A stretch of DNA of 64,000 bases from JADKAC01 sp964492065. Lineage in GTDB: Bacteria; Bacteroidota; Bacteroidia; Chitinophagales; BACL12. Below are positions 51,530 to 60,661 of the stretch, piece by piece (positions within the stretch are counted from its first letter, which is position 1; each line of letters starts with the position of its first letter). The translations under genes and the position numbers were made by a program. The notes beneath the pieces are model-generated. The model searched no databases. It saw nothing but the letters and a program-made list of their open reading frames with translations, and was not told where the DNA came from. The stretch is from contig CAZBHH010000014.1 of assembly GCA_964492065.1 (NCBI GenBank), positions 1 to 64,000 of the forward strand. The letters run 5' to 3'.

Positions 51530-53830
51530 TTACATTTTTAACAGCGCCAGCGTGGTAATATCGGCGCCGCCAACCAGGTGTACATGGTACACTCCGTTTG
51601 CAAATCCCGACGTAGCAATAGGCAATTGTACTACGCCGACAGCCGGAATGCCATCAAATAATTCGGCAATGAATCGGCCGGTGCAATCAGTGAGAAATAC
51701 GCTGTATCTCGTGTTCCCGTCTGAGATGAAAAATAATTCGGAGAATAAATGGCCGGGGTTATTCGCCAGGTAGGGATATGCATCATCGGATGCAGGCGGC
51801 GTATCTGAGAGTTCATTATGTTTTCCCGGACTCGGCCAGGGCAACAGATCCGGTGAGCCGGTACCATTGGGTATCCTGCCATAAGCGATATCTGCCTGCT
51901 GCGCCGGATAGCTGAAAGAATCCACAGGTGCAAACCAGGTGGCAGCAGGAGCAAACAGCCCGATGAATTCACCCGAACCGCTGAGCTTGAAATTTGCGTG
52001 GTATTGCCCTTGCCATTCTTCTTCATCTGCCCAGATGATTAAATAACTGTCGGGGTTGAGTACGGTGAATGGCAGTTGCCATTTATCGGTATTGAAGGGG
52101 TCGTCCGTAATGAAATAACCACTTAAATTCACGGCCGTATCGCCGCGGTTATACAACTCGATATAATCGGCATAGTCACCCGCTTCATCGGCAATCACCG
52201 CATTGTTGATTGCCAGAATTTCATTAATGGAAACAGCGGGAACCGGTGGAGCCACATTGACATGGTAATAGCCGCAAGGGGGGTATAAAGTAGTATTGCC
52301 CTCCGCATCGCTAACGACAATCAACAAATCTAAATACTGCATGGCAGTCGGCGCAATCAATGTACAACCGTATATCCCGTCACCGGATTCCTCATCGGCG
52401 TGCATGCCATCGTCCAACATTTCAACCGCGAAACCCGTCGCAATATTTCCATCGGGGTACAGGTATGCGGATGTTGAGTGAATGGCGCCATCGTCAACCA
52501 CAAATGCCTGCAATGCAATAGCGCTGCCGCTACCGGGCACCAACGGAGACTGGTTCATTTTCCACACTGCAGGTGGCATGGTATAATCTTCCAGTTGGTC
52601 GAGTGTGTAGGTAATTCTTTTCTCAATAAAATTGATAATCCCATAAGGTGTGTGACCGTCAATTGCATTCGTATTAAATCCGTTCCAGAAGTCATCAAAC
52701 GTATATCCCCAATCGTAGGTGCGGTACAGATCTTCCGCTGCAGCATCGGCAATCATATCACGCCATGCCAGTATTTTTTGTTCAACGGTATCCGGGTGTA
52801 AATAGCGTTCCCGAATTATTTTGAGATAGGTGCTGAATTGATTCCGGTATGCGGGTACTTCCAGGATTCTCGTCGCAAGTGGCACGTCGTAGTCGCCGGT
52901 AGGCCAGTCGTAAATATTCTGTTCCGCCCAGTCGATGCCCAGCCAGTCCACACCAAAAGTATTGTCGCAATCGAAAGAGAGAAATTCAAATTTACCGGTA
53001 AACCGGTTGTGATATAGATAGTAATTATTGATATTGCCCGCATAGTTATCCCAATGTCCGGCGGAGATGTCCAATGCGTAAATCCATAAGTACTGCTGCA
53101 CGTTAAATATTTCCTCCAGGTTACAAATAAATTCTTCATCGGATGAGTTGTCAATTACCTTCACAAGTTCAATGAGATCGCTCCAGTCGTTTTGTGCTTC
53201 GTTGGTCTGTAATTCATATCCCTGGTTCATATAAGCGGAAGGGTTTTCGCCGCGGTAATCCAAAGGGGCCGGCCAGGTACATTTGTACAGGTTCCCGGAA
53301 TTATCGCCAAACCGCTGTTGAATAAATACTTCGTCCACCTCTTCCATATTGGTATAGAGGCCGTAATAATCGCCGTTGATATACACTTTCACGAAATTGG
53401 ATCTGCGCTGCGGCATACCCATGGCATTGTAGGTATCGAAATACAGTTTTTCACGCACCATTGTCGGGTCGTTGTGCATTCCCAGTAAATTCAGTTTTTC
53501 CACGCCTTCGTATTTGCGTCCCCGTTCATACGTATTGAATGAAATTTTAAATGATTTTTTTTCGGAACTCAAAGATGTGTTTCCCCGCAACCGGAAACCT
53601 ATATGTTGCACTGTATCGGCGGCGACACCGTCATCGAAAATAAACAGGGCGGTATATTCATAGGCGCTTTCTTCATTGGCATACATCTCGGACAGTGAAT
53701 CGGGATCGATATGAATAAAAATATCACTCACATGGGTATCGTCGAAGAGCCTGGAATAGGGCAGGGACTGCGATACTGCGGAAGTAAATATGCCGAGTGC
53801 AAGAGTTAAAAACAAAATTTGTATTTTCAT
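51530..53830 (-). CDS. Secreted CotH-like protein with lamin-tail and T9SS C-terminal domains
   Basis: The 766-residue protein has a signal peptide (1-20). A CotH-kinase-like domain covers about 30-400, with the core motif FLSFDCDNTFGVDW and the upstream GLYTNMEEVDE. A lamin-tail/LTD-type beta domain (about 520-640) contains NEILAINNAVIADEAGDYADYIELYN (quoted in part by its first motif NEIL). The last 75 residues, ending YHVHLVGGADITTLALLKM, fit a type A T9SS sorting domain. CotH proteins phosphorylate other proteins; the target here is unknown. It is divergent from an exported amylase. Confidence 0.88.
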   Translation of the reverse strand: MKIQILFLTLALGIFTSAVSQSLPYSRLFDDTHVSDIFIHIDPDSLSEMYANEESAYEYTALFIFDDGVAADTVQHIGFRLRGNTSLSSEKKSFKISFNTYERGRKYEGVEKLNLLGMHNDPTMVREKLYFDTYNAMGMPQRRSNFVKVYINGDYYGLYTNMEEVDEVFIQQRFGDNSGNLYKCTWPAPLDYRGENPSAYMNQGYELQTNEAQNDWSDLIELVKVIDNSSDEEFICNLEEIFNVQQYLWIYALDISAGHWDNYAGNINNYYLYHNRFTGKFEFLSFDCDNTFGVDWLGIDWAEQNIYDWPTGDYDVPLATRILEVPAYRNQFSTYLKIIRERYLHPDTVEQKILAWRDMIADAAAEDLYRTYDWGYTFDDFWNGFNTNAIDGHTPYGIINFIEKRITYTLDQLEDYTMPPAVWKMNQSPLVPGSGSAIALQAFVVDDGAIHSTSAYLYPDGNIATGFAVEMLDDGMHADEESGDGIYGCTLIAPTAMQYLDLLIVVSDAEGNTTLYPPCGYYHVNVAPPVPAVSINEILAINNAVIADEAGDYADYIELYNRGDTAVNLSGYFITDDPFNTDKWQLPFTVLNPDSYLIIWADEEEWQGQYHANFKLSGSGEFIGLFAPAATWFAPVDSFSYPAQQADIAYGRIPNGTGSPDLLPWPSPGKHNELSDTPPASDDAYPYLANNPGHLFSELFFISDGNTRYSVFLTDCTGRFIAELFDGIPAVGVVQLPIATSGFANGVYHVHLVGGADITTLALLKM

Positions 53831-53847
53831 TCGCAGTACCAATACTA

Positions 53848-53855
53848 CAAAGCTA
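53848..53855 (-). promoter_or_regulatory. Bacteroidota -7 element for the CotH gene
   Basis: TAGCTTTG on the minus strand matches TAnnTTTG and ends 18 bases before the ATG at 53830. It lies in the 36-base gap between the divergent starts. Confidence 0.55.
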
Positions 53856-53866
53856 ATGTGAAATTG

Positions 53867-55684
53867 ATGAAAGGACTTTATACTCTATTGCTCGTGTGTG
53901 TGGCATCTGCCCTGGTTGCACAGGATGCGGTAGTACCTGCATGGACGAAAAGCGCAATTTGGTACCAGATATTTCCGGAGCGGTTTTCAAATGGCGATAC
54001 GACGAATGATCCCACCAATGCAGATATAATAGGGGCATGGCCGCACGATACGAGCGGCGCCTGGCAGGTGCATCCCTGGACGAGCGACTGGTATGCCATG
54101 CAGCCCTGGGAAACGGAATCGGGGCACGACATCTGGTGGAACATTCAGAAGCGCAGGTACGGCGGCGATATTCAAGGCATCATCGATAAACTCGATTACC
54201 TGGATCAACTGGGAATAAATGCGATTTACCTGAATCCCGTTTTTTGGGCGCCGTCTGCACATAAATACGATGCGGTGATGTACCATCATATCGACCCGAC
54301 TTTTGGACCTGACCCCGAAGGCGATAAGCAAATTATTGCCGGGGAAGATCCCGTTAACCCCGAAACATGGCAATGGACTGCGGCTGACAAACTGATGCTG
54401 CAATTGATTCGAGAGTGCCATCGCCGCAATATGAAAATTATTTTTGACGGCGTGTTTAACCACATGGGTGTTACGAGTTTTGCATTTACAGATCTGCAAA
54501 TCAATCAGCAAAATTCAAAATACCGGGACTGGTTTATCGTCAATAGCTGGAGCGATTCTGTATCGGGCAGTGCGTTTACCTACGCCGGCTGGTTTGGAGT
54601 GCCCGATCTCCCGGAATTCAGGGAAGATGAAAACGGTATTGTCGCAGGGCCGAAGCAATATATTTTTGATTGCACTGCCAGGTGGATGATGCCCGACGGC
54701 TTACAGTCAAACGGCATTGACGGATGGCGGCTCGATGTGGCATTCTGTGTGGATCACCAATTCTGGAAAGATTGGCGCCTACTGGTTAAAGCGATTAACC
54801 CCGAAGCGTATATTACCGCGGAAATTGTGGACGGTATCGGGGTGCTGAAGCCCTACCTCAAAGGCGATGAGTTCGATGCGGTTATGAATTATGGCTTTGC
54901 AGTTATCGCTTCCGAGTTTTTTATCAACCGGGAATCGCAAATTTCAGTTACTGCATTCGATTCACTCCTCGCAGAGTTGCGCCATGCTTTCCCCGCCGAG
55001 ATTACATATGCCCAACAAAATTTATTCGACAGCCACGACACACAGCGATTCGTCTCCTATATTGCAAATGGAGATATCGCCCGATTCCGCCAATGGGGAG
55101 AATATTTTAATAAGACAAAAGCGACGCAGCCGGGATATAACACGCAAAAGCCCGGAACACGGGAATACGCTATTCAAAAATTAATGGCGCTGTTTCAAAT
55201 GACTTATGTCGGCGCTCCTATGATTTACTACGGCGATGAGGTGGGTATGTGGGGCGCCAATGACCCGGATTGCCGCAAACCGATGCTGTGGAGCGAGAAG
55301 ATTTATGCAGATGAAATCTTTAACCCCGACGGTACCTTGCGGAGCAGCAGCGACAAAGTGGCGGCGGATATCGCCTTGTTTAACTACTACCGCACCTTAA
55401 TTCAAATCAGAAAACAATACAGTGCTTTGACTTCGGGTAAGTTTGAAACGCTTCTGACAGATGATAGAAACGGTATTTACGCCTTTAAGAGATATCACGC
55501 CGCCGAAGAAGTTGTGATTGTCATTAATAACAGTGCGAAATTGCGTAAGGTCTCAATGGGAATTGTGTTACATGGAAATTATACGGATGTGCTGAATTAC
55601 AATACCTCTTATGCATTTTCCGGGAGAAAAGATAAAATTGAAATACCCGCCTTCCGGGGAGTGATTCTGGTGAAAAATGAGTAG
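53867..55684 (+). CDS. Exported alpha-amylase family (GH13) glycoside hydrolase
   Basis: The 605-residue protein has a signal peptide (MKGLYTLLLVCVASALVAQ). The GH13 barrel carries all four conserved regions: DGVFNHMG, GWRLDVAF (nucleophile Asp), ITAEIVD (acid/base Glu) and FDSHDTQRF (third catalytic Asp). The segment WYQIFPERFSNGD near the N-terminus resembles neopullulanase/cyclomaltodextrinase-type enzymes. The C-terminal beta domain ends near 605. It would hydrolyse alpha-1,4-glucans in the periplasm or outside the cell. No susC/susD pair is in the window. Confidence 0.93.
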   Translation: MKGLYTLLLVCVASALVAQDAVVPAWTKSAIWYQIFPERFSNGDTTNDPTNADIIGAWPHDTSGAWQVHPWTSDWYAMQPWETESGHDIWWNIQKRRYGGDIQGIIDKLDYLDQLGINAIYLNPVFWAPSAHKYDAVMYHHIDPTFGPDPEGDKQIIAGEDPVNPETWQWTAADKLMLQLIRECHRRNMKIIFDGVFNHMGVTSFAFTDLQINQQNSKYRDWFIVNSWSDSVSGSAFTYAGWFGVPDLPEFREDENGIVAGPKQYIFDCTARWMMPDGLQSNGIDGWRLDVAFCVDHQFWKDWRLLVKAINPEAYITAEIVDGIGVLKPYLKGDEFDAVMNYGFAVIASEFFINRESQISVTAFDSLLAELRHAFPAEITYAQQNLFDSHDTQRFVSYIANGDIARFRQWGEYFNKTKATQPGYNTQKPGTREYAIQKLMALFQMTYVGAPMIYYGDEVGMWGANDPDCRKPMLWSEKIYADEIFNPDGTLRSSSDKVAADIALFNYYRTLIQIRKQYSALTSGKFETLLTDDRNGIYAFKRYHAAEEVVIVINNSAKLRKVSMGIVLHGNYTDVLNYNTSYAFSGRKDKIEIPAFRGVILVKNE

Positions 55685-55861
55685 TTACATCCTGCGATAT
55701 GCTATGCCATCAGCCGCTGACAGGCAACTGTGAAAGTCGCTGTCGCTTAGCATTTTACATTGCCTTTTTTCACAGTCTTGTAAAGGTTGTTGCCAATCGG
55801 GTATTAACACTGCGAGTTGCGCAACTCTTTATGGCCGATTATCTATCTTCGCCGCAGATAT

Positions 55862-57967
55862 ATGCCTAAGCTCCTTGCAATTGTTATACTATTTCTGCAG
55901 ACCTGTTTTCTTAGTGCCCAGACAAATATTTCAGGTATTATAAACCGGTATGAGAAAGTATTGCTCGTCGATTTCTGCAACAATAAAGTAGTTGTGGAAT
56001 CAGCGGTGGGTTACAGCGTTGGCGACCGGGTGTTGCTGATTCAGATGTCGGGCGCCGAAATCGATCAGACCAATACCTCCACTTATGGCTCCATTACCGA
56101 TTATGCACTGGCGGGGAATTATGAAATCCTGACCATCGGCAATATCAGTTTTAACGTAATCACCTTTGAAGAGACAATGGAGCGCCACTACGATGCGGTA
56201 GCCGGCAAGGTGCAGTTGGTGGATATTCCCGCCTACGGGGATGTAATTATTGAAGGAGAGGTCAATGCCCAGGCATGGGACGGAAGCAAGGGGGGTATAG
56301 TGGCATTTACCGCCACCGGGACCGTTACTTTTAATGAAGATATTGATGTGGAAGGCCAGGGGTTTTACGGCGGCGATAATTACAGCCATTTGCTCTGTTA
56401 TGGCGGTACGGGCAATTATTCCGGTTATGTATGCAATGAAGTGGATTACTGCGGCAGCAGGAAGGGGGAGGGAATAGGTGTAGGTTTAGGCACCGACAGC
56501 TTAGGAAGGGGAGCGCCGGCCAATGGCGGCGGCGGCGGCAATGACAGCAATACCGGCGGCGGTGGTGGCAGCAATTACGGAGCCGGCGGTACGGGAGGCT
56601 TGAGATTGAATGTCGCCGGTGGAGATTGCAATGGCACCTATCCCGGTTTTGGAGGTTACGGACTGAATTATTCGCCGGCTTCAAATAAAATTTTTATGGG
56701 CGGCGGCGGCGGCAGTGGCGACCAAAATGAAAACGATGGAACTGCCGGCGCTAACGGCGGCGGCATTGTGTTCATTCGAGCTGCTGAAGTGGTAGGCAAT
56801 AATTTCTCGATAAAAGCGGGTGGCCGCACAGTGTATGCTGTTGCCGGCAAAGATGCTGCCGGCGGCGGCGGTGGCGGCGGAACGGTGATTTTTGATGTGC
56901 CCTTGGTATCCTCGCCCCTCAATATTGTATTGAGCGGTGGCGATGGCGGTGATGTGGACAATAATAATGATGGCATCAGTTGCAATGGTCCGGGCGGCGG
57001 CGGTGGCGGCGGCGTATTAATTTTACCCGGCGATGCCCTGCCTGCAAATATCGTCTTAAATGTGGCCGGTGGCGCCCCGGGTGAAACAATTAACCCCGAT
57101 GCTCCCGCCGCATGCAATGGCAGCAGCAATGAAGCAACAGCAGGGATGGCCGGCGCTTTTATCACCAATTTTATTATGGCCGAGCCGATTACGGTCTTTG
57201 TGCCGCTTACATTGACGATTGATCCCGAGACCATTGCAATATGCGAGGGCCAGAGCATAACCATTACCAGCGAGAGCAGCGGCACCGGCGTATTGACCTA
57301 TCAATGGAATGATTACCTCAATTCTACAACGCCCGATCTTACGGTGGTTCCTCAAAATGACAGGGCCTACGCCATTACGGTGACGGATGCAAGGGGCTGC
57401 CAGGTGACGAAAGCTTGTGATGTAACGGTAATCGACAGCGTCTTTGCCTCGGCGTTTCCCGATGCGACCATCATCCTGGGCGAATACGTGAATTTATTTG
57501 CAAGCGTTATCAGCGCAAATTACGATTACCTCTGGTCGCCACCGGATTACAATATATCCGATCCCACCTCGGCGACACCGGTAGTGAATCCGTTTGTCAC
57601 CACTACGTATTGCCTGGAGGCTTCCGATTTGCAAAACGGTTGTATCTATAATTCCTGTATCGAAATAAAGGTGATTAACGATGTCGTGATTCCCAATGCG
57701 TTCTCGCCGAATGGCGATGGGTTAAACGACGTGTTCAACGTGCCCGACCTCGGCGATATCTGCAACAGTATCACCTTTTTCCAAATTTTTGACCGTTGGG
57801 GGCAAGTCGTGTACGACTATCATATGGACGTCGGCCAGCAAGGTTGGGACGGCACCCATTTAAGCACCGGCCATCCCGAACCTGTCGGAACCTACATTTA
57901 CCTCATTAAATTAGCCTGCGACAGCGGTGAACGGATTTTTGCAAGCGATATACTCCTGTTGCGCTGA
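55862..57967 (+). CDS. Glycine-rich secreted protein with CHU_C (T9SS type B) domain
   Basis: The 701-residue protein has a signal peptide (1-20). After a beta-rich N-domain comes a long glycine-rich region (about 135-420) with many runs of four to six glycines broken by N, S, D and hydrophobic residues. An Ig-like/PKD-type segment follows (about 450-610, TIDPETIAICEGQSITITS and TYQWNDY). The last 90 residues, from NAFSPNGDGLNDVF, are the gliding-motility-associated C-terminal domain, which directs export by T9SS. ATG 55862 is the start of the signal. It is probably a surface or matrix protein. Confidence 0.9.
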   Translation: MPKLLAIVILFLQTCFLSAQTNISGIINRYEKVLLVDFCNNKVVVESAVGYSVGDRVLLIQMSGAEIDQTNTSTYGSITDYALAGNYEILTIGNISFNVITFEETMERHYDAVAGKVQLVDIPAYGDVIIEGEVNAQAWDGSKGGIVAFTATGTVTFNEDIDVEGQGFYGGDNYSHLLCYGGTGNYSGYVCNEVDYCGSRKGEGIGVGLGTDSLGRGAPANGGGGGNDSNTGGGGGSNYGAGGTGGLRLNVAGGDCNGTYPGFGGYGLNYSPASNKIFMGGGGGSGDQNENDGTAGANGGGIVFIRAAEVVGNNFSIKAGGRTVYAVAGKDAAGGGGGGGTVIFDVPLVSSPLNIVLSGGDGGDVDNNNDGISCNGPGGGGGGGVLILPGDALPANIVLNVAGGAPGETINPDAPAACNGSSNEATAGMAGAFITNFIMAEPITVFVPLTLTIDPETIAICEGQSITITSESSGTGVLTYQWNDYLNSTTPDLTVVPQNDRAYAITVTDARGCQVTKACDVTVIDSVFASAFPDATIILGEYVNLFASVISANYDYLWSPPDYNISDPTSATPVVNPFVTTTYCLEASDLQNGCIYNSCIEIKVINDVVIPNAFSPNGDGLNDVFNVPDLGDICNSITFFQIFDRWGQVVYDYHMDVGQQGWDGTHLSTGHPEPVGTYIYLIKLACDSGERIFASDILLLR

Positions 57968-58024
57968 TTTTTTTAATAATTGCTCCAAACCCCTGCATTT
58001 TTACCTATTTCGGCGATAAAGCCT

Positions 58025-58032
58025 TATCTTTG
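58025..58032 (+). promoter_or_regulatory. Bacteroidota -7 element for rpsA
   Basis: TATCTTTG matches TAnnTTTG. The leader to the TTG start at 58109 is about 72 bases, the longest seen for a housekeeping gene here. Confidence 0.6.
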
Positions 58033-58108
58033 CAGCCCACTTGCAAAGCGATGCAACGCAATGCAAGCACGGCATTAACTGATTTATTAACCTTTAAAAA
58101 CTTGTCTT

Positions 58109-60151
58109 TTGACAGAAAATGAAAATTTGGAGCAGGAAAATGTTCAGAACACTGACTCCAATGTTATTTCCACCGAAGTGGAGACAACAGAAATAGAAAC
58201 TAATTCAACAAACGAAACTGCTCAGCCGGTGGCATTCGATGATTTTGACTGGGATGCCGACAGGCGCAACCGCGTTTCGTACCCTAAAGAAAAGGCCGAA
58301 GAACTGGAAAAAATCTACGAAGGCACTTTCCGAACACTTAATAAGGATGAAATTGTCGTTGCTACCGTTGTTGGAATTACAAACTCCGATGTAGTAATGA
58401 ACGTAGGTTATAAGAGCGATGGATTAATTCCCAAAACGGAGTTCAGGGATGTTGAAGACCTGAAAATCGGTCAGGAATACGAAGTGTACGTCGTTTCAAA
58501 AGAAGACCTGAAAGGCCATCTCGTTCTCTCCCGCAAGAATGCCAAGATGATGAAGGCATGGGATAAAATTGTAGATGCCTATAAAGAGGAAGTAATTGTC
58601 ACCGGCAACATCGTAAGCAAGACTAAAGGCGGATTGATCGTGGAAGTATTCGGGTTGGAGACATTCCTGCCCGGCTCGCAGATCGATGTGAAACCCATCT
58701 CAGATTACGATGTGTACGTCGGCAAAAAGATGGAATTCAAGGTTGTGAAGATTAACGAAGCTATCAAAAATGCGGTTGTCTCTCACAAAGCGCTCATCGA
58801 ATCCGATATTGAAAGTCAACGCCAGGAAATTATCGGCAAACTGGAGAAAGGCCAGGTGCTGGAAGGCGTTATCAAAAATATTACCGACTTCGGCGCATTC
58901 ATCGACCTGGGCGGCGTGGACGGCCTGTTGTATATTACGGATATTTCATGGGGACGCATTGCCCACCCGAATGAAGTCTTGCAACTCAACCAGAAACTCA
59001 ATGTGGTTGTCCTCGATTTTGATGATAATAAAAAGCGCATCAGCCTCGGCTTGAAACAACTGACGCCGCATCCCTGGGATGTTCTGGAAGATACGATCCA
59101 GGTGGGAAGTACGGTTACCGGTAAGATTGTAAACATCGAAGATTACGGCGCCTTCCTCGAAGTGCAGCCCGGTGTAGAGGGTTTGATTCACGTGTCTGAA
59201 ATTTCATGGAGTAATCAGCCCATCAACAGCAAGGACTTCTTCAAGATGAACGATACTTTTGAAGCAAAGGTGGTGACATTGGACCGTGCGGAGCGCAAGA
59301 TGTCGCTGTCGTTAAAGCAGCTTACCGAAGATCCCTGGAGTAAAGTCGAAGAGAAGTATCCGGTGAACAGCAAACATACCGGCGTAGTGAAAAATCTCAC
59401 ACCCTATGGCGTATTTGTGGAACTGGACGAAAACTTCGGCGGCATGGTACATATCAGTGATTTGTCATGGACAAAGCGCTTCCAGCACCCGGGTGATTTC
59501 ACTAAAGTGGGAGAAAAACTCGATGTAATTATTATGGACATCGATAAGGAGAATCGCAAAATGGCATTAGGTCATAAGCAGGTAGAGGAAGATCCCTGGG
59601 ATACCTTCGAAACTGTTTTCCCGGTGGGTTCAGTTCACGAGGCGACCATTATCCGCAAGGATGATAAAGGCGCTATCGTATCCCTGCCTTATGGCGTAGA
59701 GGGATATGCGCCTAACCGCCACCTGGAGAAAGAAGACGGCACCTCTGCTCAAATTGAAGAACTGCTGTCGTTTAAGGTGATTGAATTTGACCGCAATGAC
59801 AAGCGCATCCTCGTTTCTCATACCCGCTTCCATCAGGATAAAAGCCACGAAGAGCGCAAGGATAAAAAGGAGACGATGCGCAGGGAAGAAAAGAAAACTA
59901 AGAATGTGATGAAGGGCGTGCAGAAGAATATCGAAAAAACGACATTGGGAGAACTGGATGTCTTAAATCAGTTGAAGGACAGAATGGAAGCTGATCTGTC
60001 TGCACCAAAGCCGAAGAGAGAAGGTAAAAAGGTAACGGCAAAAAAGGAAACTCCCGAAGAGCATATTGCAGATGATGTTTCCGATATTGTTAAGAATGAG
60101 GCGCCTGATGCGGATTCTGCAGAGCCGACAGATTCCGAAGACAAGGCATAA
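58109..60151 (+). CDS. rpsA: 30S ribosomal protein S1
   Basis: The 680-residue protein has six S1 RNA-binding domains (about 79-145, 153-220, 245-315, 330-400, 417-487, 505-575), an acidic N-terminus and a long charged C-terminal tail. S1 binds mRNA at the ribosome and helps start translation. The only possible start is TTG 58109: the frame has a stop (TAA) at 58088, no ATG or GTG lies between, and the next Met is inside the first domain. It has its own promoter and terminator. Confidence 0.95.
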   Translation: MTENENLEQENVQNTDSNVISTEVETTEIETNSTNETAQPVAFDDFDWDADRRNRVSYPKEKAEELEKIYEGTFRTLNKDEIVVATVVGITNSDVVMNVGYKSDGLIPKTEFRDVEDLKIGQEYEVYVVSKEDLKGHLVLSRKNAKMMKAWDKIVDAYKEEVIVTGNIVSKTKGGLIVEVFGLETFLPGSQIDVKPISDYDVYVGKKMEFKVVKINEAIKNAVVSHKALIESDIESQRQEIIGKLEKGQVLEGVIKNITDFGAFIDLGGVDGLLYITDISWGRIAHPNEVLQLNQKLNVVVLDFDDNKKRISLGLKQLTPHPWDVLEDTIQVGSTVTGKIVNIEDYGAFLEVQPGVEGLIHVSEISWSNQPINSKDFFKMNDTFEAKVVTLDRAERKMSLSLKQLTEDPWSKVEEKYPVNSKHTGVVKNLTPYGVFVELDENFGGMVHISDLSWTKRFQHPGDFTKVGEKLDVIIMDIDKENRKMALGHKQVEEDPWDTFETVFPVGSVHEATIIRKDDKGAIVSLPYGVEGYAPNRHLEKEDGTSAQIEELLSFKVIEFDRNDKRILVSHTRFHQDKSHEERKDKKETMRREEKKTKNVMKGVQKNIEKTTLGELDVLNQLKDRMEADLSAPKPKREGKKVTAKKETPEEHIADDVSDIVKNEAPDADSAEPTDSEDKA

Positions 60152-60169
60152 TTGGATGTTTTTTAAAAT

Positions 60170-60206
60170 AAAGCCATTCGGATATGTACCGGATGGCTTT
60201 TTTGTT
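60170..60206 (+). terminator. Intrinsic terminator of rpsA
   Basis: A 12-bp stem (60170-60181 with 60189-60200, one G-T pair) with a 7-base loop, followed by a T run. Confidence 0.92.
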
Positions 60207-60222
60207 ATTCCGATAGAAGGCG

Positions 60223-60636
60223 ATGCAATACTGGTTAATAAAAACGGACCCCGACACTTACAGTTGGGATGACATCTCCAAGCAAAAGTCAGATGTATGG
60301 GACGGCGTACGGAACTACGCTGCACGGTTACACCTGCGGGCTATGAAAAAAAAGGATCTGTGTTTATTCTACCACAGCGGCGGCGATAAGTGCGTAATGG
60401 GAGTTGTGCGCATTACTAAAGAGGCTTATCCCGATCCGACGGCAACCGATGGCGATTGGTCGGCAGTGGATATTCAATATGTGAAACCCCTGCAACGGGC
60501 AGTGAGCCTCGCTGCTATCAAATCCGAAAAGAGCCTGTCGGATATTTTGCTGATTAAAATCGGCCGCCTATCCGTAATGCCGTTAACTGCCTACCAGTTT
60601 GAGAAAATACTTGCGATGGGTGACACCGCATTGTAA
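60223..60636 (+). CDS. EVE domain protein
   Basis: The 137-residue protein is a complete EVE domain: the opening YWLIKTDPDTYSWDDI, then GVRNYAARLHLRAMKKKDL, FYHSG, VGVVRI-like MGVVRITKEAYPD and the C-terminal Y-F segment. EVE and related PUA-like domains bind modified bases in DNA or RNA. The bacterial family is often found alone. It lies directly after the rpsA terminator. No clear promoter is visible, so readthrough from rpsA is possible. Confidence 0.93.
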   Translation: MQYWLIKTDPDTYSWDDISKQKSDVWDGVRNYAARLHLRAMKKKDLCLFYHSGGDKCVMGVVRITKEAYPDPTATDGDWSAVDIQYVKPLQRAVSLAAIKSEKSLSDILLIKIGRLSVMPLTAYQFEKILAMGDTAL

Positions 60637-60661
60637 TCCCCTGGGAAATTCCGGAGTGTAT

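Noticed and set aside
56331..56684. Arg/His/Cys-rich open frame on the minus strand
   Set aside because: It is also an antisense shadow of the glycine-rich gene, with low-complexity composition.
56500..57030. GGC-rich repeats considered as a tandem DNA repeat or CRISPR-like array
   Set aside because: Spacing is irregular, there are no unique spacers, and the stretch is in frame within a complete secreted protein.
56668..57285. 205-residue proline-rich open frame on the minus strand
   Set aside because: It is the antisense of the glycine-rich coding repeats (GGC read as GCC/CCG) and has no family likeness.
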